From contig CP136069.1 in assembly GCA_032622095.1 (NCBI GenBank), forward strand, positions 53,182,760 to 53,246,759: a DNA stretch of 64,000 bases, read 5' to 3'. A program made the position numbers and the translations under genes. The notes under the pieces were generated by a model. The model ran no database searches. It worked only from the letters and a program-made list of their open reading frames with translations, and was not told where the DNA came from. This DNA comes from Siphonodentalium dalli (Eukaryota; Mollusca; Scaphopoda; Gadilida; Siphonodentaliidae). Positions 11,846 through 22,918 of the stretch are shown here, piece by piece; the first letter of the stretch is position 1, and every line of letters starts with the position of its first letter.

Positions 11846-13729
11846 AGCTTCAATTGCATCACTTGTTACTTAAAGCCACATGGCGGTTTGCGCTCCAAAA
11901 TACACAAAATAATATTCGCATTTGAAACTACCTTTCTACGACCAATATATGTCACATAAAGACGTATTCAAGTCATGAAAATTACAACAAAATCGTATTG
12001 TTTGGGTCCCGAACATTTAACCTGCCATTTTGGATGATGCAACCACCGACAACAGCCGAGGATTTCCGGGTGTATTCGTAAATAAGCTTCTCTATAGTTT
12101 TCGATATGCGATAAAAGGGGTTTCAATTTGATCTTATGTGTCCCTGCGAGAACAATGGTCTCTGTTTACAAGAATTTAATGATAGGACGGTCATCATTCA
12201 TTTATCAGAGACGTGGCGATGGTGCCATTGGGGGAGGGGGTTCAGAAAGGAACATAATATTAGTTATACAGCAGTGCGGAACATAAAGTTCACATCTTCT
12301 ACTTTCATATGATCTCTAATTTTTCCGTGTGTTAAAAAATATATAATATAGTCAAAACCGTTCATCCAAGTAGATAATTAACACAGTTCCAATGCTACGT
12401 GCGTGTGTACACACTCCCCCACCTGTCTATCTTGTTTCCAGTTGATTTCAACATATAAACATGCAATGGACGGATCTACGTAAATTGTTAAAAACTATAT
12501 GGATATATATACTTGGCTAAATCATATCATGAATATCTACCCTGGCTACGCCCCTAGAGATAATTCCACACCAGTTAAAATAAAGTGAAATTTTTCATGT
12601 TCAGATAGGGAAGTGTATAAACATTTTTTTAATATCGTAAATACTGTATTCCACAGTGTACGTAGGGCACGAAGATCCCAGCTCGATGTTGCATGAAATA
12701 TGTCACTTTGTTGAGTCGAGTTTGATTGGCATCCTTTACAATCATGAAATTTCTCACGGGTAATTAATTCAATGTTTATTCGATGTCGACTCACAAGAGT
12801 CACAGACAAATCATACACTTTGGAGTTGTGACCACCCCTATTGTGAAATATATTATTACGGAACAAGCATTAACAAAGAAATATATATAGTCACTGCGTT
12901 GTTTGTTCAATGCTATAAAGTTCTCCGTCACAATATTAAAAAGTTCTCATATTTTCAACGGGTTGAATACGATCTCTACGGTAGCCAGAGTATAAATTCA
13001 TGACATGATCTAATACTTGGCGACCCATTCCTATATTACATAAGAAAGAAATATATTCAGCATATAATGCAAATCATGCAATTTACTACGATAATGATGT
13101 TGGGTTGAAATTTAAATACAAATGCATCTCAACATAATAATTACTTATTATGGCACGCGCTTTGCATTGCATCTGATTTTAATTAAGAACACGAGGACCA
13201 CTGTACCATGGCACTATACGCCAGCGAGATTCACACATATGCATATATGATATATAAACCATTTATCTATACTCTCGTACTGGGGATCCGATAGACAGAA
13301 CGCCAGACCATTTAAAATTTTAAATAATTAATACGGTATACGCGTACGCAGTCGTATGGTGTTCCAACAAGGCTGTACTTATACAAATTAAACGGATGGG
13401 GTAAAGTTATGACGTCCGTCCTCCGAAGCCATGTGGAATCCAAGTTGCGCTATAATGTACAGTAATGCTCTAATTAATCGACTTCTTAACCACAACATAA
13501 TTATGGGTAACTTTTCAGGATTTAGTCGGAAATATGGCTTGTTGCCATTCATCGGAAAGCTCTCGGGAGAGCTAAATCTTGACATTGATATAAGTCATCA
13601 CATAGAGTTATGGATAGTGCATGTCGTCCCTTTACATGGATTCCAATGCCATAACTTCTTGTTATTATTATTTCCTTTCTAGTATCTGAATGTTTATTGT
13701 CGCCATAACCCACCAGTATATCAGCGCAA
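11846..13729. other. Non-coding stretch, no recognised gene
   Basis: No protein-like frame was accepted. A tract near 11871-11910 (CACATGGCGGTTTGCGCTCC) recurs inverted near 35770-35815, so it is probably the end of another dispersed element. A G-rich run lies at about 12230-12241. Confidence 0.4.
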
Positions 13730-14974
13730 ATGTGGTACCAATGTGTTCGGAGTGTGATGGGTAATATGACCGTCAACATTATGACGACATGGATCATGGA
13801 TCTTTATATTAAGTTAGGTCTTTTTTTTCTATGTGTTCTCACAATCCTCCATTTTCGTTTCAAATTCAGATACGTAATTTCTGACACAATTATCAATTCG
13901 TGGTATATATTCCTCTATGTTTTAGGTGTATCACCTGGTGAAGACATTGACGTTACAGGATATTCCATGTTAGACGTGACACCTACGGGATATATCCGGT
14001 CACATACTGACGCCTTGGCGGATGCCCCAGATTATTCCACAGCAAGTTATGCCAACAGTTCTATGGATATCGATGAACACGAAGAAATCCCAGTAGTCAG
14101 GATAAGACGGCTATCTCTGGCGAATGCATCGGATTCGTCCACTAATAGTTCAACCGGTGCCAGTGACTGGCGCCAAGCTTCTTTTGAAGAACGGGCGGAA
14201 AACTCACGAGTCAGGACAAGAAGGCTATCTCTGGCGAATGCATCAGATTCGTCCACTAATAGTTCTACCGGTGCCAATGACTGGCGCCAAGCTTCGTTCG
14301 AAGAACGAGCCGAAAACTCACGAGTCAGGACAAGAAGGCTATCTCTGGCGAATGCATCAGATTCTTCCACTAATAGTTCTACCGGTGCCAATGACTGGCG
14401 TCAAGCTTCGTTCGAAGAACGAGCCGAAAACTCACGAGTCAGGACAAGAAGGCTATCTCTGGCGAATGCATCAGATTCTTCCACTAATAGTTCTACCGGT
14501 GCAAGTGACTGTCGCCAAGCTTCTATCGAAGACGCGGTGGAAAACACACGAGTCCTTTCCAGAGTGACATCTCTGGTGGATACATCCGATTCTTATTCAA
14601 GCGGTCCTTCCGACGTAAGTCAACAGAATGCGACCGACGAACACACAGAAAGCTCACAAAGCGCATCAAGAGCGACAACCCTGGCCTATCGACTATATTA
14701 TGATTCTAGCGGCTCGTTTGATGTCACTCGACAGACTAGCATCGACGAGCAAACAAAAACCGCACAGATCACACCAATGGCGATAACCCAGTCCAATGGA
14801 CTAGACTCTCTTTCGAGCGGTTCATTAGATACCAGTCACCAGACTATCGCCGAAGAACGAACAGAAAACTCACAACGCACCACAATGGCGACAACCCAGT
14901 TCAGAGAAGTGGGCCCTTTTTCTGGCGGATCTTTGATTGTCGGTCAAAACAACCCCTTTCTTAATATATTATGA
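13730..14974 (+). CDS. Membrane-anchored Ser/Thr-rich repeat protein, unrecognised
   Basis: An open frame of 414 residues starting at ATG 13730. Residues about 24-42 and 55-67 are hydrophobic (one or two membrane segments). Residues 68-123 are acidic and Ser/Thr-rich. Residues 124-275 are four near-identical 38-residue repeats, each with R-R-L-S-L, S-S-T-N-S-S-T-G and F-E-E-R-A-E-N-S-R. Residues 276-414 are diverged repeats. R-R-L-S fits the basophilic kinase (PKA type) consensus, so a cytoplasmic phosphorylated tail is possible; that is inference. A pyrimidine-rich ATGTTTTAG ending at 13925 is a plausible acceptor, so the real exon might start at 13926, with the hydrophobic N-terminus being intron read-through. 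The frame is kept through all repeats, which argues for real coding. I know no family with this repeat. Confidence 0.6.
   Translation: MWYQCVRSVMGNMTVNIMTTWIMDLYIKLGLFFLCVLTILHFRFKFRYVISDTIINSWYIFLYVLGVSPGEDIDVTGYSMLDVTPTGYIRSHTDALADAPDYSTASYANSSMDIDEHEEIPVVRIRRLSLANASDSSTNSSTGASDWRQASFEERAENSRVRTRRLSLANASDSSTNSSTGANDWRQASFEERAENSRVRTRRLSLANASDSSTNSSTGANDWRQASFEERAENSRVRTRRLSLANASDSSTNSSTGASDCRQASIEDAVENTRVLSRVTSLVDTSDSYSSGPSDVSQQNATDEHTESSQSASRATTLAYRLYYDSSGSFDVTRQTSIDEQTKTAQITPMAITQSNGLDSLSSGSLDTSHQTIAEERTENSQRTTMATTQFREVGPFSGGSLIVGQNNPFLNIL
14099..14554 (+). repeat. Four 114-bp in-frame tandem repeats
   Basis: Unit starts are 14099, 14213, 14327 and 14441, each exactly 114 bp (38 codons). 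Units 2-4 differ by only a few bases; unit 1 is slightly more diverged. The following sequence is a weakly related, older set of units. This suggests recent expansion or homogenisation while the frame was kept. Confidence 0.9.
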
Positions 14975-15934
14975 ATATGACGGTTACACTGGTGTAAATG
15001 TTTTCCATAGGCATCTGTGCAAACGTTTTAGTGCATACTGATTACAATATAATTCCCATGTGCCTAATTTTCTTTAAATCTGAAAAATTGACATTTGATG
15101 TAACTTTTTATGCAAAATAAGTCATATCTGACAGACAAGAAATTCACCTTTAAATTGTATGTTCTCGTAACTATTGTCAGAACCGCACTAAAATAATTTT
15201 ATTGTTTAGACCACACCACAAAATACAAACTTCGCAACACAGGGTTAATTTCTGTGCCAATGTCTATTTTACCTATGGGAATTTATAGGGTTGAGGTGTA
15301 TTGTATTGTATTTGTTATGTTAAAAACACACAAGGCTGATGACAATCAGGCCCAGTGCCTATTTTATTCTATCCTATATATTCCTCCCGCGTCCGTTCGA
15401 TGGCGCTCCAAACAACATTTACACCAGCGTGAATTTTGTCTTCAAATCTCCAATTAAAGATGCATTCAGGGTTCCAGATCTCCGGTTACAACAACAACAT
15501 AAAAAGCTAATTTAACATCGTGTTCTGCTTTGTTCTGTTGAAAAATGTTGAAAACCAAATATGACATACAAAATATACGTATAAACACCAAATAATGTTA
15601 TTTTGCTATTGAAAATTTAACAAACTAATTTTTGGTCTCGTTCTAAAATATCGATATGCTATGAAAGAAATGCATAGAAAATTCAAATTAAAACAAAATG
15701 GCGCAATTTATATAGCACTTCTCGTTCAAACATGTTATCTTATGCATATAATCTAAATAAAGAGTAAAATAGGTTTCGAAAAATTTAACCTGGAAACCTG
15801 AATAAATCTTTAACCCTTTACTAAATACTCATTGGCGAGTAGCTATAGTTCAGATACTACGTTCAACAAACGCTTTGAACTTATTATCTGAACATTTCAA
15901 TGTATTCACACATATAGTCGTTTATAGTACATTT
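14975..15934. other. Non-coding stretch, no recognised feature
   Basis: AT-rich 3' flank of the repeat protein up to the LTR element. An AATAAT-like but no clear AATAAA signal lies close to the stop codon. No repeats were recognised. Confidence 0.35.
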
Positions 15935-15938
15935 TATG

Positions 15939-16426
15939 TGTAGAGTAATCACCCCTACCCCTTCTTATTCAAGTGACGTGATAGTACATACTAAACATCC
16001 ATCTTACCTATGGGGGAGACAGAATATAATCGAACTATAGTGACCCCAACTAAATTGCCAAGGTCATACTCGGAGAGGCCGCGACCTATGAGTTATGCAA
16101 GTCTAACCACAAAGGAAGGAGTCTTAGGTAATAATTCCCAGTTCACCCATGGGTCAGTACAGACAAAGAGATGCACTAATGACGGCTACCAGTCATTAGC
16201 GATATATAAACCAGACATTAATCTACTCTTCAATTAGTTTCGGCTCTTCAAACTAATTGGCAGGCACCAACATCAGGTCGCTAATTAATAAGCGACGCCT
16301 TCGGTCGTTCTATGACATCTATGATTGATTCACAATTATGTATCATTTACCATCACAAGCTGTTGACTATACATTGATATTAGATGTGAATAAATGATAT
16401 ACAAGAACTGACTTCATTCTTCCACA
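15939..16426 (+). repeat. 5' LTR
   Basis: 488 bp, TGTAGAGTAATC to TTCTTCCACA. A TATA-like TATATAAA at about 16202 and an AATAAA at 16389-16394 fit promoter and polyadenylation signals and would place the U3/R border between them. A 75-codon open frame inside (16010-16237) is identical in both LTRs and has no known function; it is probably chance. Confidence 0.93.
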
Positions 16427-16434
16427 TAGATGAA

Positions 16435-16450
16435 ATGGTACCGTTAAGCA
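16435..16450 (+). other. Candidate primer binding site
   Basis: TGGTACCGTTAAGCAG begins with the TGG expected opposite a tRNA CCA end and lies 8 bases after the LTR. I could not match it to a particular tRNA, so this is positional evidence only. Confidence 0.35.
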
Positions 16451-16490
16451 GTTCTGCGTCTCACTACGACACAACGAAGTCCTAACGATC

Positions 16491-16680
16491 ACAGCCAAAC
16501 AAAGAAGGGAAGCATGTATAAATTATTACAGAAGATTGCAGCCAAAACAAAGAAAAACTTTATAAATTGCTAAAGAAGATCGCAGCCAAGACAAAGAAAA
16601 CTTTATAAATTGCTAAAGAAGATCGCAGCCAAGACAAAGAGAAACTTTATAAATTGCTTATGAACATCGCAGCCAAAAGA
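16491..16680 (+). repeat. Tandem 43-44-bp repeats in the element leader
   Basis: The word CAGCCAA-ACAAAG recurs at about 16491, 16538, 16582, 16625 and 16669, with TTTATAAATTGCTAAAGAAG between. It lies in the untranslated leader before gag. It might serve in packaging or translation, but this is not shown. Confidence 0.75.
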
Positions 16681-16973
16681 AGATAACATAGAAGAGAAAG
16701 AAGAAGAAAAAGAAGAAAAGACGACATAAACAGTTCCAGCATAATCCAAAGACAAGAACAAAATAGACAATTTGCACTCGACAGTTGTGACAGTCAGTTA
16801 TTCATTGGATTCGGTGAGTCAAACTTTTTCATTTTTGCCAGATGTGCGTTTTCACACCTTGTTAGAGGCTTGATTATTAACACCCAATTCCACCCTAAAT
16901 TTTTTTCGCGTGGTATGGCCCTTGTCCCCAAACAATTTTCAAACAAAACAGATAGCAGATTTAATTAACTTTC

Positions 16974-18178
16974 ATGGAACCACCGCCACCCGAATCCGTG
17001 GAATATTCTAATCAAGATAGTTTATTTAATCGAACTTTCAATATGGAACGAGAATGCCACCTACACGCGGCCAGTAATCCAAACATGCAAGACATAAATA
17101 TACCAAATCCATCCTTTCAAATTCCGAGCGCACAAGACACACAGAATACCCTCATATCTCAATTAACGCGAGAAATAGGTCAATTTAACATGACAATGCG
17201 TGAAACTTCTGCCGCCACCCATTCACAGGCCACAGTATCTGCCATTATAGGCATGAACGCAATGGTTACATCATTTGATGGCAAACCATCAGAATTTTCA
17301 AATTGGATACACGAAATTGAGAAATATTCCTCGACACTTGGGGCAGAGGACGAAACAATAATTAAAATAGCGGCCCAGACAAGTCGTTCATCTGTTTCCA
17401 AATTCGTGCAACGATACATCAATGCAATACGGTTAACGGCACACTAACGGTCACATGGCCTGATTTGAAAGCGCAGTTGCGATCCCGTTTCAGCGCGATA
17501 AGTGACGCACCACAGGCTCTGGCCATGTTGCGAACATTAAAACAAACACACCAGGAAACACTACCTATGTTTGCAGAGAGAATTCGATCACTCGCAAACA
17601 CTGCCTTTATTAATGAAATAAATACACAGGCGGTACAAACACAATTGGTAACATTTTTTGCGGATGGAATACGCGATGACCATATCAAATATACCTTAAT
17701 TAAAGATGACCCAACGTCGCTCGACCGTGCCACAGAGATCGCAATGAAACAAATGAACATTAAACAGAGGTTCAAACTTCGCTATGGTGATAGAACATCG
17801 AGGTCAAATGAACAACACCAAATACACGACTCCTTCCCACAACCCATGGAGGTTGACCATTTTAGGCGACGTCCCATACTATGGAGACCGCGCAATAATA
17901 TATCTAATAGCTATGCAACTAACAAACCAATGCACCGCGCAAATCATCAGCAAAACCCCCCATTCAGAATGCCATCCAATTTTCAGAATACTAACTTTAA
18001 TAAACAAAGCAATTACATCCGCCAGGATCGAGTAAACAATATAGACTACAACTCAAACCGGCCAAACTTCTCAAATAAAATGAAACGCCAGTTTTGCACA
18101 CTATGTAAGATGAACAACCACGATATACGAAATTGCCGAAGACGCATAGCCAATAACAAACATTATTTAAACATGTAA
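16974..18178 (+). pseudogene. gag: gag, frameshifted
   Basis: Structural polyprotein of the LTR element. The first part opens at ATG 16974 and stops at 17447. The second part is open in another frame until TAA at 18176-18178. The switch lies near 17420-17435 and is explained by a single-base indel in the middle of the capsid-like region. The first part has a P-rich start and an S-x-W-I-x-x-I-E-K motif, as in Gypsy Gag. The second part includes an L-A-x-x-A-F-type capsid segment and ends with one zinc knuckle, C-x2-C-x4-H-x4-C, near 18096-18140. As it stands it would give only a 157-residue N-terminal product. Confidence 0.85.
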
Positions 18179-18180
18179 GA

Positions 18181-20652
18181 ATGTCTTTGAAGAAGCCGCA
18201 AGGACATTCTAAACATCATAATCATCATCATCATAATACATCACATCAGAGCACGAGATATCAAACTAAAACCGTATTCAAAACACCGTCAAAACATATG
18301 ACCATAAATAAATGTCCACCTAATTACCAGAAGCTAAGTAGTTATGCAACTAAACCAGCGACTGGTACCCTAAACACCAGAGCAGCACATGTTACTATAA
18401 AAGAACAGAGACATCGTTCAGACCAGGCCAATAAAGTGAAACCTAATACATCTTATCATGCTGATACGAGCACGAACAAACACGTGCATTCCCCAATTAT
18501 AAATAGAAATTCCGCTGGTCACGTTAGAACAGATATGAATAAACGATTACATAAGATCGTTCCCAAACAAAAGGACATTAATAGTGAAGTAAACACTAAA
18601 ACTCGAAACCAACGACAAGCTAATCGAATTGCAACGGTTTACCAAAATAATAATAATAATGAGCCGAGTAAAAACTGTCAAAGTATAAATAACCAGTCGG
18701 AACAGATGCAATTGCATACATTACCTAAACTCAAATACCATGCAGAGATTGCACAAGGACTGCAACAGCAAACGCCTTGTTCAACAATTATTAAAATTGG
18801 TAACCAACGCATTAGGGCATTACTTGACTCTGGGGCAAGTACAAGTTGCTTAAAATATGACGTATATCGCTCCCTTCCAAATAAGCCCCCGTTAATAAAA
18901 GAAAAAATAATTCTGACCTCAGCAACAGGCCAAAATATGCAAGTATACGGCAGTATACATTTGCCCTTCAAAATTGGATCAATGTCATTAGTACATAAAT
19001 TCTTTATATTACCCAACCTAGCAAGATCAGCGATTTTTGGTCGCGATTTTTTAACAGACAAACATGTAAGACTCTATTTCGATTTGAATGCATTTAGAGT
19101 AGGCAACAAAACATTTCCCATGTTACAGGATTTACATATAGCATCATTGCTACGTTCGCGGCAAGATATCAAATTACCACCCCAGTCATGTGCATTGGTG
19201 AACACAAAAATAATTGGTACACCAGACATGTATGAGACACCATATCTTGGAGTAAGTCACGCCGATATCGGCATATTTAAGGATGAACCTAATGTGTCCA
19301 TTATGGACGGGATAGTTTCTGCATCAAAACGAGATATACCGGTCATGATCATGAATAATTCAGACTCGTATATGTCTATATTTAAAGGTAATATAGTTGC
19401 GAAAACACATGGCCTAAGTTCAGACCAGATCTGTCAAACAAAGGCTAAGGTACCCACCACAAATAAAATGAATGATTCTCAAGAAGTATTTAGTATAGAA
19501 AATCAAACAAATATATCTAAGGCCGGCCAGAAACCTTTCAAATTGGACGATATCTGTGCCCCCGACCACCACAAAATTGAACTACTTGAACTGGTCTCCC
19601 AATATCAAGATGTGTTTACAAACGATCCAAATAAGGTAGGATTTTGCGATAAAATAGTCATGCGTGTTGATACCAAACCAGATGCAGAACCTATCTTTTG
19701 TCGTGCGTATCCTACTCCATTACATAGACGCGAACACATGGAAAAAGCACTTCAAAAATTATTAGATGCTGGTATTATAAAGAAAACTACAAACGCGAGT
19801 TGGTCATTCCCTGCCTTATTGATCCGTAAGGGAATCGTAGATCCTAATGGAAATCAAAAGTATAGACTATGTATAGACCTGAGAAAGCTAAATAAAATCA
19901 CCATCCCATTACGATGGTACCTCCCCTCTTTTACCGAAGTTTCCAGCCGCCTACAAAAATCCAAAGTTTTTTCCACAATCGACATTAGCCATGCTTATCA
20001 TGTTATCGGTGTTCTCAAAGAACATCAAGAAAAGTTAACTATGAACACAGATTTCGGATTGTTTTCTTTCACAAGGGCCCCATTTGGCTATTGCAACTCG
20101 AGCGCGACGTTTTTGACATTAATCCATAAAGCATTGGAAGGGTTAAGTTTTGTCGACAGCTTCGTCGACGATTTAATTTGTCACAGCGAAACGGAGGCCC
20201 TCAATAAACAGCACCTCAAAATAGTATTCGAACGACTCAGAGAGTATGGATTAGTAGCACGATTAACAAAGTCCCAATTTTATATGAAAGAAGTAAAATT
20301 TTTAGGGCAAATCGTATCACAAAATGGAACGCGCCCAGATCCCGCCAAAGTTAAAGCCATACAAGAAGTGCCAGCCCCAACATCAGTGAAAGAAGTCCGT
20401 AGAGTATTAGGGATTTTTAATTTTTATCGGAACTATTGTAAAGATTTCTCCGACACTGCTGCATCATTAATTAAATTAACTGCTCGTTACGCAAAATTTG
20501 CATGGTCCGAAGAATGTCAAAATGCTTTTGATACACTAAAACTAAATTTGCTTAAAGTACCTACTCTGGCCTACCCTGATAGGAACAGGAAAATGATCTT
20601 ATATTGCGATGCATCAATGCATTCAGTGGGGGGATCATTAGTCCAGCCATAA
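18181..20652 (+). pseudogene. pol: pol part 1: protease, RT, start of RNase H
   Basis: Opens with ATG two bases after the gag stop, in the -1 frame relative to the gag tail, so it could be made by reinitiation or by frameshift upstream. About 190 basic, His/Asn-rich residues come first. The aspartic protease follows, with D-S-G-A-S near residue 216 and F-G-R-D-F near 285. The RT has Y-R-L-C-I-D-L-R-K-L-N near 560 and F-V-D-D near 660 as the catalytic box. RNase H begins with L-Y-C-D-A-S, then TAA at 20650-20652 interrupts it. The frame downstream of the stop is unchanged, so this is a nonsense change in RNase H and not a natural end. Confidence 0.9.
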
Positions 20653-21609
20653 CCAGAAAACAAATTAGAAACTGATATCAAAACCCCGGAATTTCCAATT
20701 TGCTTTGTTAGCAAAAAGTTGAATCACTCTCAACGAAATTACAGTACTACAGAGCGCGAAGCACTCGCCATATATGTATGTCTAAAGAAACTCAATTTCT
20801 ATCTAGAAGGATCGGACGTAGAAATACGAACAGATCATTTACCCCTAGTTTCTATGTTTCAAAATACTCAGATGGCTAATAAACGTATTCAAAAATGGTT
20901 TATTGAAATTTCCGCATACAATCCAAAACTTACTTATATACAAGGGTCTGAAAATATCGCCGCTGACTTTTGTTCTCGGGTGGACCCGACAAACCAACAG
21001 AGTATTTCAGAGTGTTCAGTGGAGAGCGAAGAGAAAACGCCATATGACATAGCGATCAATGACGGATCACTAAACATATTAGATTCACAGAAAATAAAAA
21101 ATTACGTCAAGACAATAGGTAAACAAAAAGTGCATACGTTGCCCGACACTATATTAATTTCCGAAAATGAACAACTAAATGTACCTACCAATATAGAAGA
21201 AATGCAAAAAGAGGACCATATTATATCAGACATAATTCGCAAATTAAAATTCGATAAACCACCCGAAAAGATAACAAAGCAATATATATTGAAAGACGGA
21301 ATTCTATACTATATGTCTGTATTTAATGAGCAAGCATCAGAACGCATTTATGTCCCGGAAAAGCTGACTAAGCAGATAATTTCTGAATATCATATTGTCG
21401 GTCATTATGGATCCCAACGAATGTACCATACCATACGTTTGCGATATTATTGGCCACGAATGTTCCCAATGATAGTCAGTTTCGCCAACAATTGCCACAT
21501 TTGTAAACAAAGAAATCAAAACACTGCCCGTATTCCAAATCAAATGACGGACATACATACCGAGCCGACCAGGGGAAATGATCGCGATAGATTTAATGGG
21601 AAAATTTAA
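20653..21609 (+). pseudogene. pol: pol part 2: rest of RNase H and integrase zinc domain
   Basis: Same frame as part 1 after the stop. RNase H continues with S-T-T-E-R-E-A-L-A near 20745 and R-T-D-H near 20830. The integrase zinc domain shows the paired His (Y-H-I-V-G-H-Y-G) and C-H-I-C near 21390-21505. The frame ends at 21609, but integrase homology moves to another frame from about 21575, so a one-base indel lies close to 21560-21578. Confidence 0.88.
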
Positions 21610-22918
21610 CCCACCCACAGCCAGAGGCAATTCCTACATTTTAACGGTCATAGATTTATTCAGTTTACACAAAATGGCATATGCGCTTCCCACAAAACAC
21701 GCAGAAGTGGTCGCTGAAAGACTTATGACTCAGTATTTCACCATATTTGGTTATCCGGCTTGTCTGGTATCAGATAATGGCAGTGACGTATGCAGTGAGG
21801 TATTCAAAATAATATCTAACTACTATGTTATTCAGCATCGCAAGACCTCGTTCTATGCGCCTTTCAGCAACGGATCAAGCGAACGATCTCATCGCGACTA
21901 CAATGGAATATTAGCCAAATTAACTGAAGGAAATCCAACATCATGGGACCTATTTCTCAATTTCGCATCAGAAGCCATGAATTTTCATGTCTCAGCAACG
22001 ACTCAATTTTCTCCATATTTTTTAACTTTCTGCAGACACCCCCAAATAAATATTGACAAGATACTGACACCGCGACAGAAATACACGGGTGAATGCCTCA
22101 TTCAACAGTTACTAGAGAAGCAGCACTTCGCATTTCAATTAGTTAAACAAAATATGAAACAAGTCAAGACGAAACGAAACGAAAACAGTAAAGGTAAAAT
22201 ACCGGAATTTCCCATAGGTTCCCAGGTCTATGTTAAGAATCACAGACAAACCCATAAACTAGGTATGAAATATGATCCATTTTGGGTGATACTTAAACAA
22301 ACAGGACCAGTTTCGTATGTAATTCGTAAGCAAATTACAGGCAGTTTATCTAAAAGTCATGCCAAACATTTAAAATTAGCGACGACTAAATGGCATACAC
22401 CACAATTACAGGAGAACCAGAAAGTTCGGAAAAGCAGATTTGTATTCCCACATAAGTCATCAACACAAAGCTCCGATGCTGACATATCGAGTAATAGCAA
22501 CAATTCGGACACCGAAAATGAGAACCACGATACAGCCCCTTTAACACAGTTAATACGACAAAACCGCGTCATCCGGGACGGATCGGATTCAAATGAACCA
22601 GTGCCCCTACCAGAGATGGCACATAAGTTGATAGCATCAAAGCGCGAACATGAAAAACAATCATTTTCATCAACCGAACCATATAACCCTTATGATATGC
22701 TAACGCAAAACGATGAAGCAAAAATGTACAATGCAAGTTCATCAACCGAGCCATACAATCCGTATGACATGTCAACCCAACAATTAGTACAACAAAACAA
22801 GCGTAAAAGCAAGTCCAGTTGCGATACATATAACATGTCAACCGAAAATTATGATCCTTTCGATATAACCACTCAAACCGACAAAAATAGCTCAGACGAA
22901 CAGAGCATGTCGATATAG
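21578..22918 (+). pseudogene. pol: pol part 3: integrase core and C-terminal tail
   Basis: The catalytic triad is visible: D in I-D-L-M-G near the start, D in V-S-D-N-G, and E in S-N-G-S-S-E-R-S-H, with 35 residues between the last two (DDE integrase, D-x35-E). After the core comes a G-S-Q-V-Y-V-K...K-Y-D-P-F-W segment like the GPY/F module of Gypsy integrases. The last about 130 residues are Ser/Asn/Thr-rich and hold three copies of a Y-N-P-Y-D-M or Y-D-P-F-D-I motif followed by x-T-Q. The ATG at 21578 is only the first Met after the frameshift, not a natural start. Confidence 0.9.

Noticed and set aside
14047-14567. Antisense and shifted-frame ORFs over the R-R-L-S repeat
   Set aside because: The 114-bp unit is a multiple of three, so shadow frames stay open by construction. 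The frame with the longer non-repeat flanks was preferred.
16010-16237. 75-codon ORF present identically twice (also 25157-25384)
   Set aside because: It lies inside the two LTRs; identity follows from LTR identity and the frame has no known similarity.
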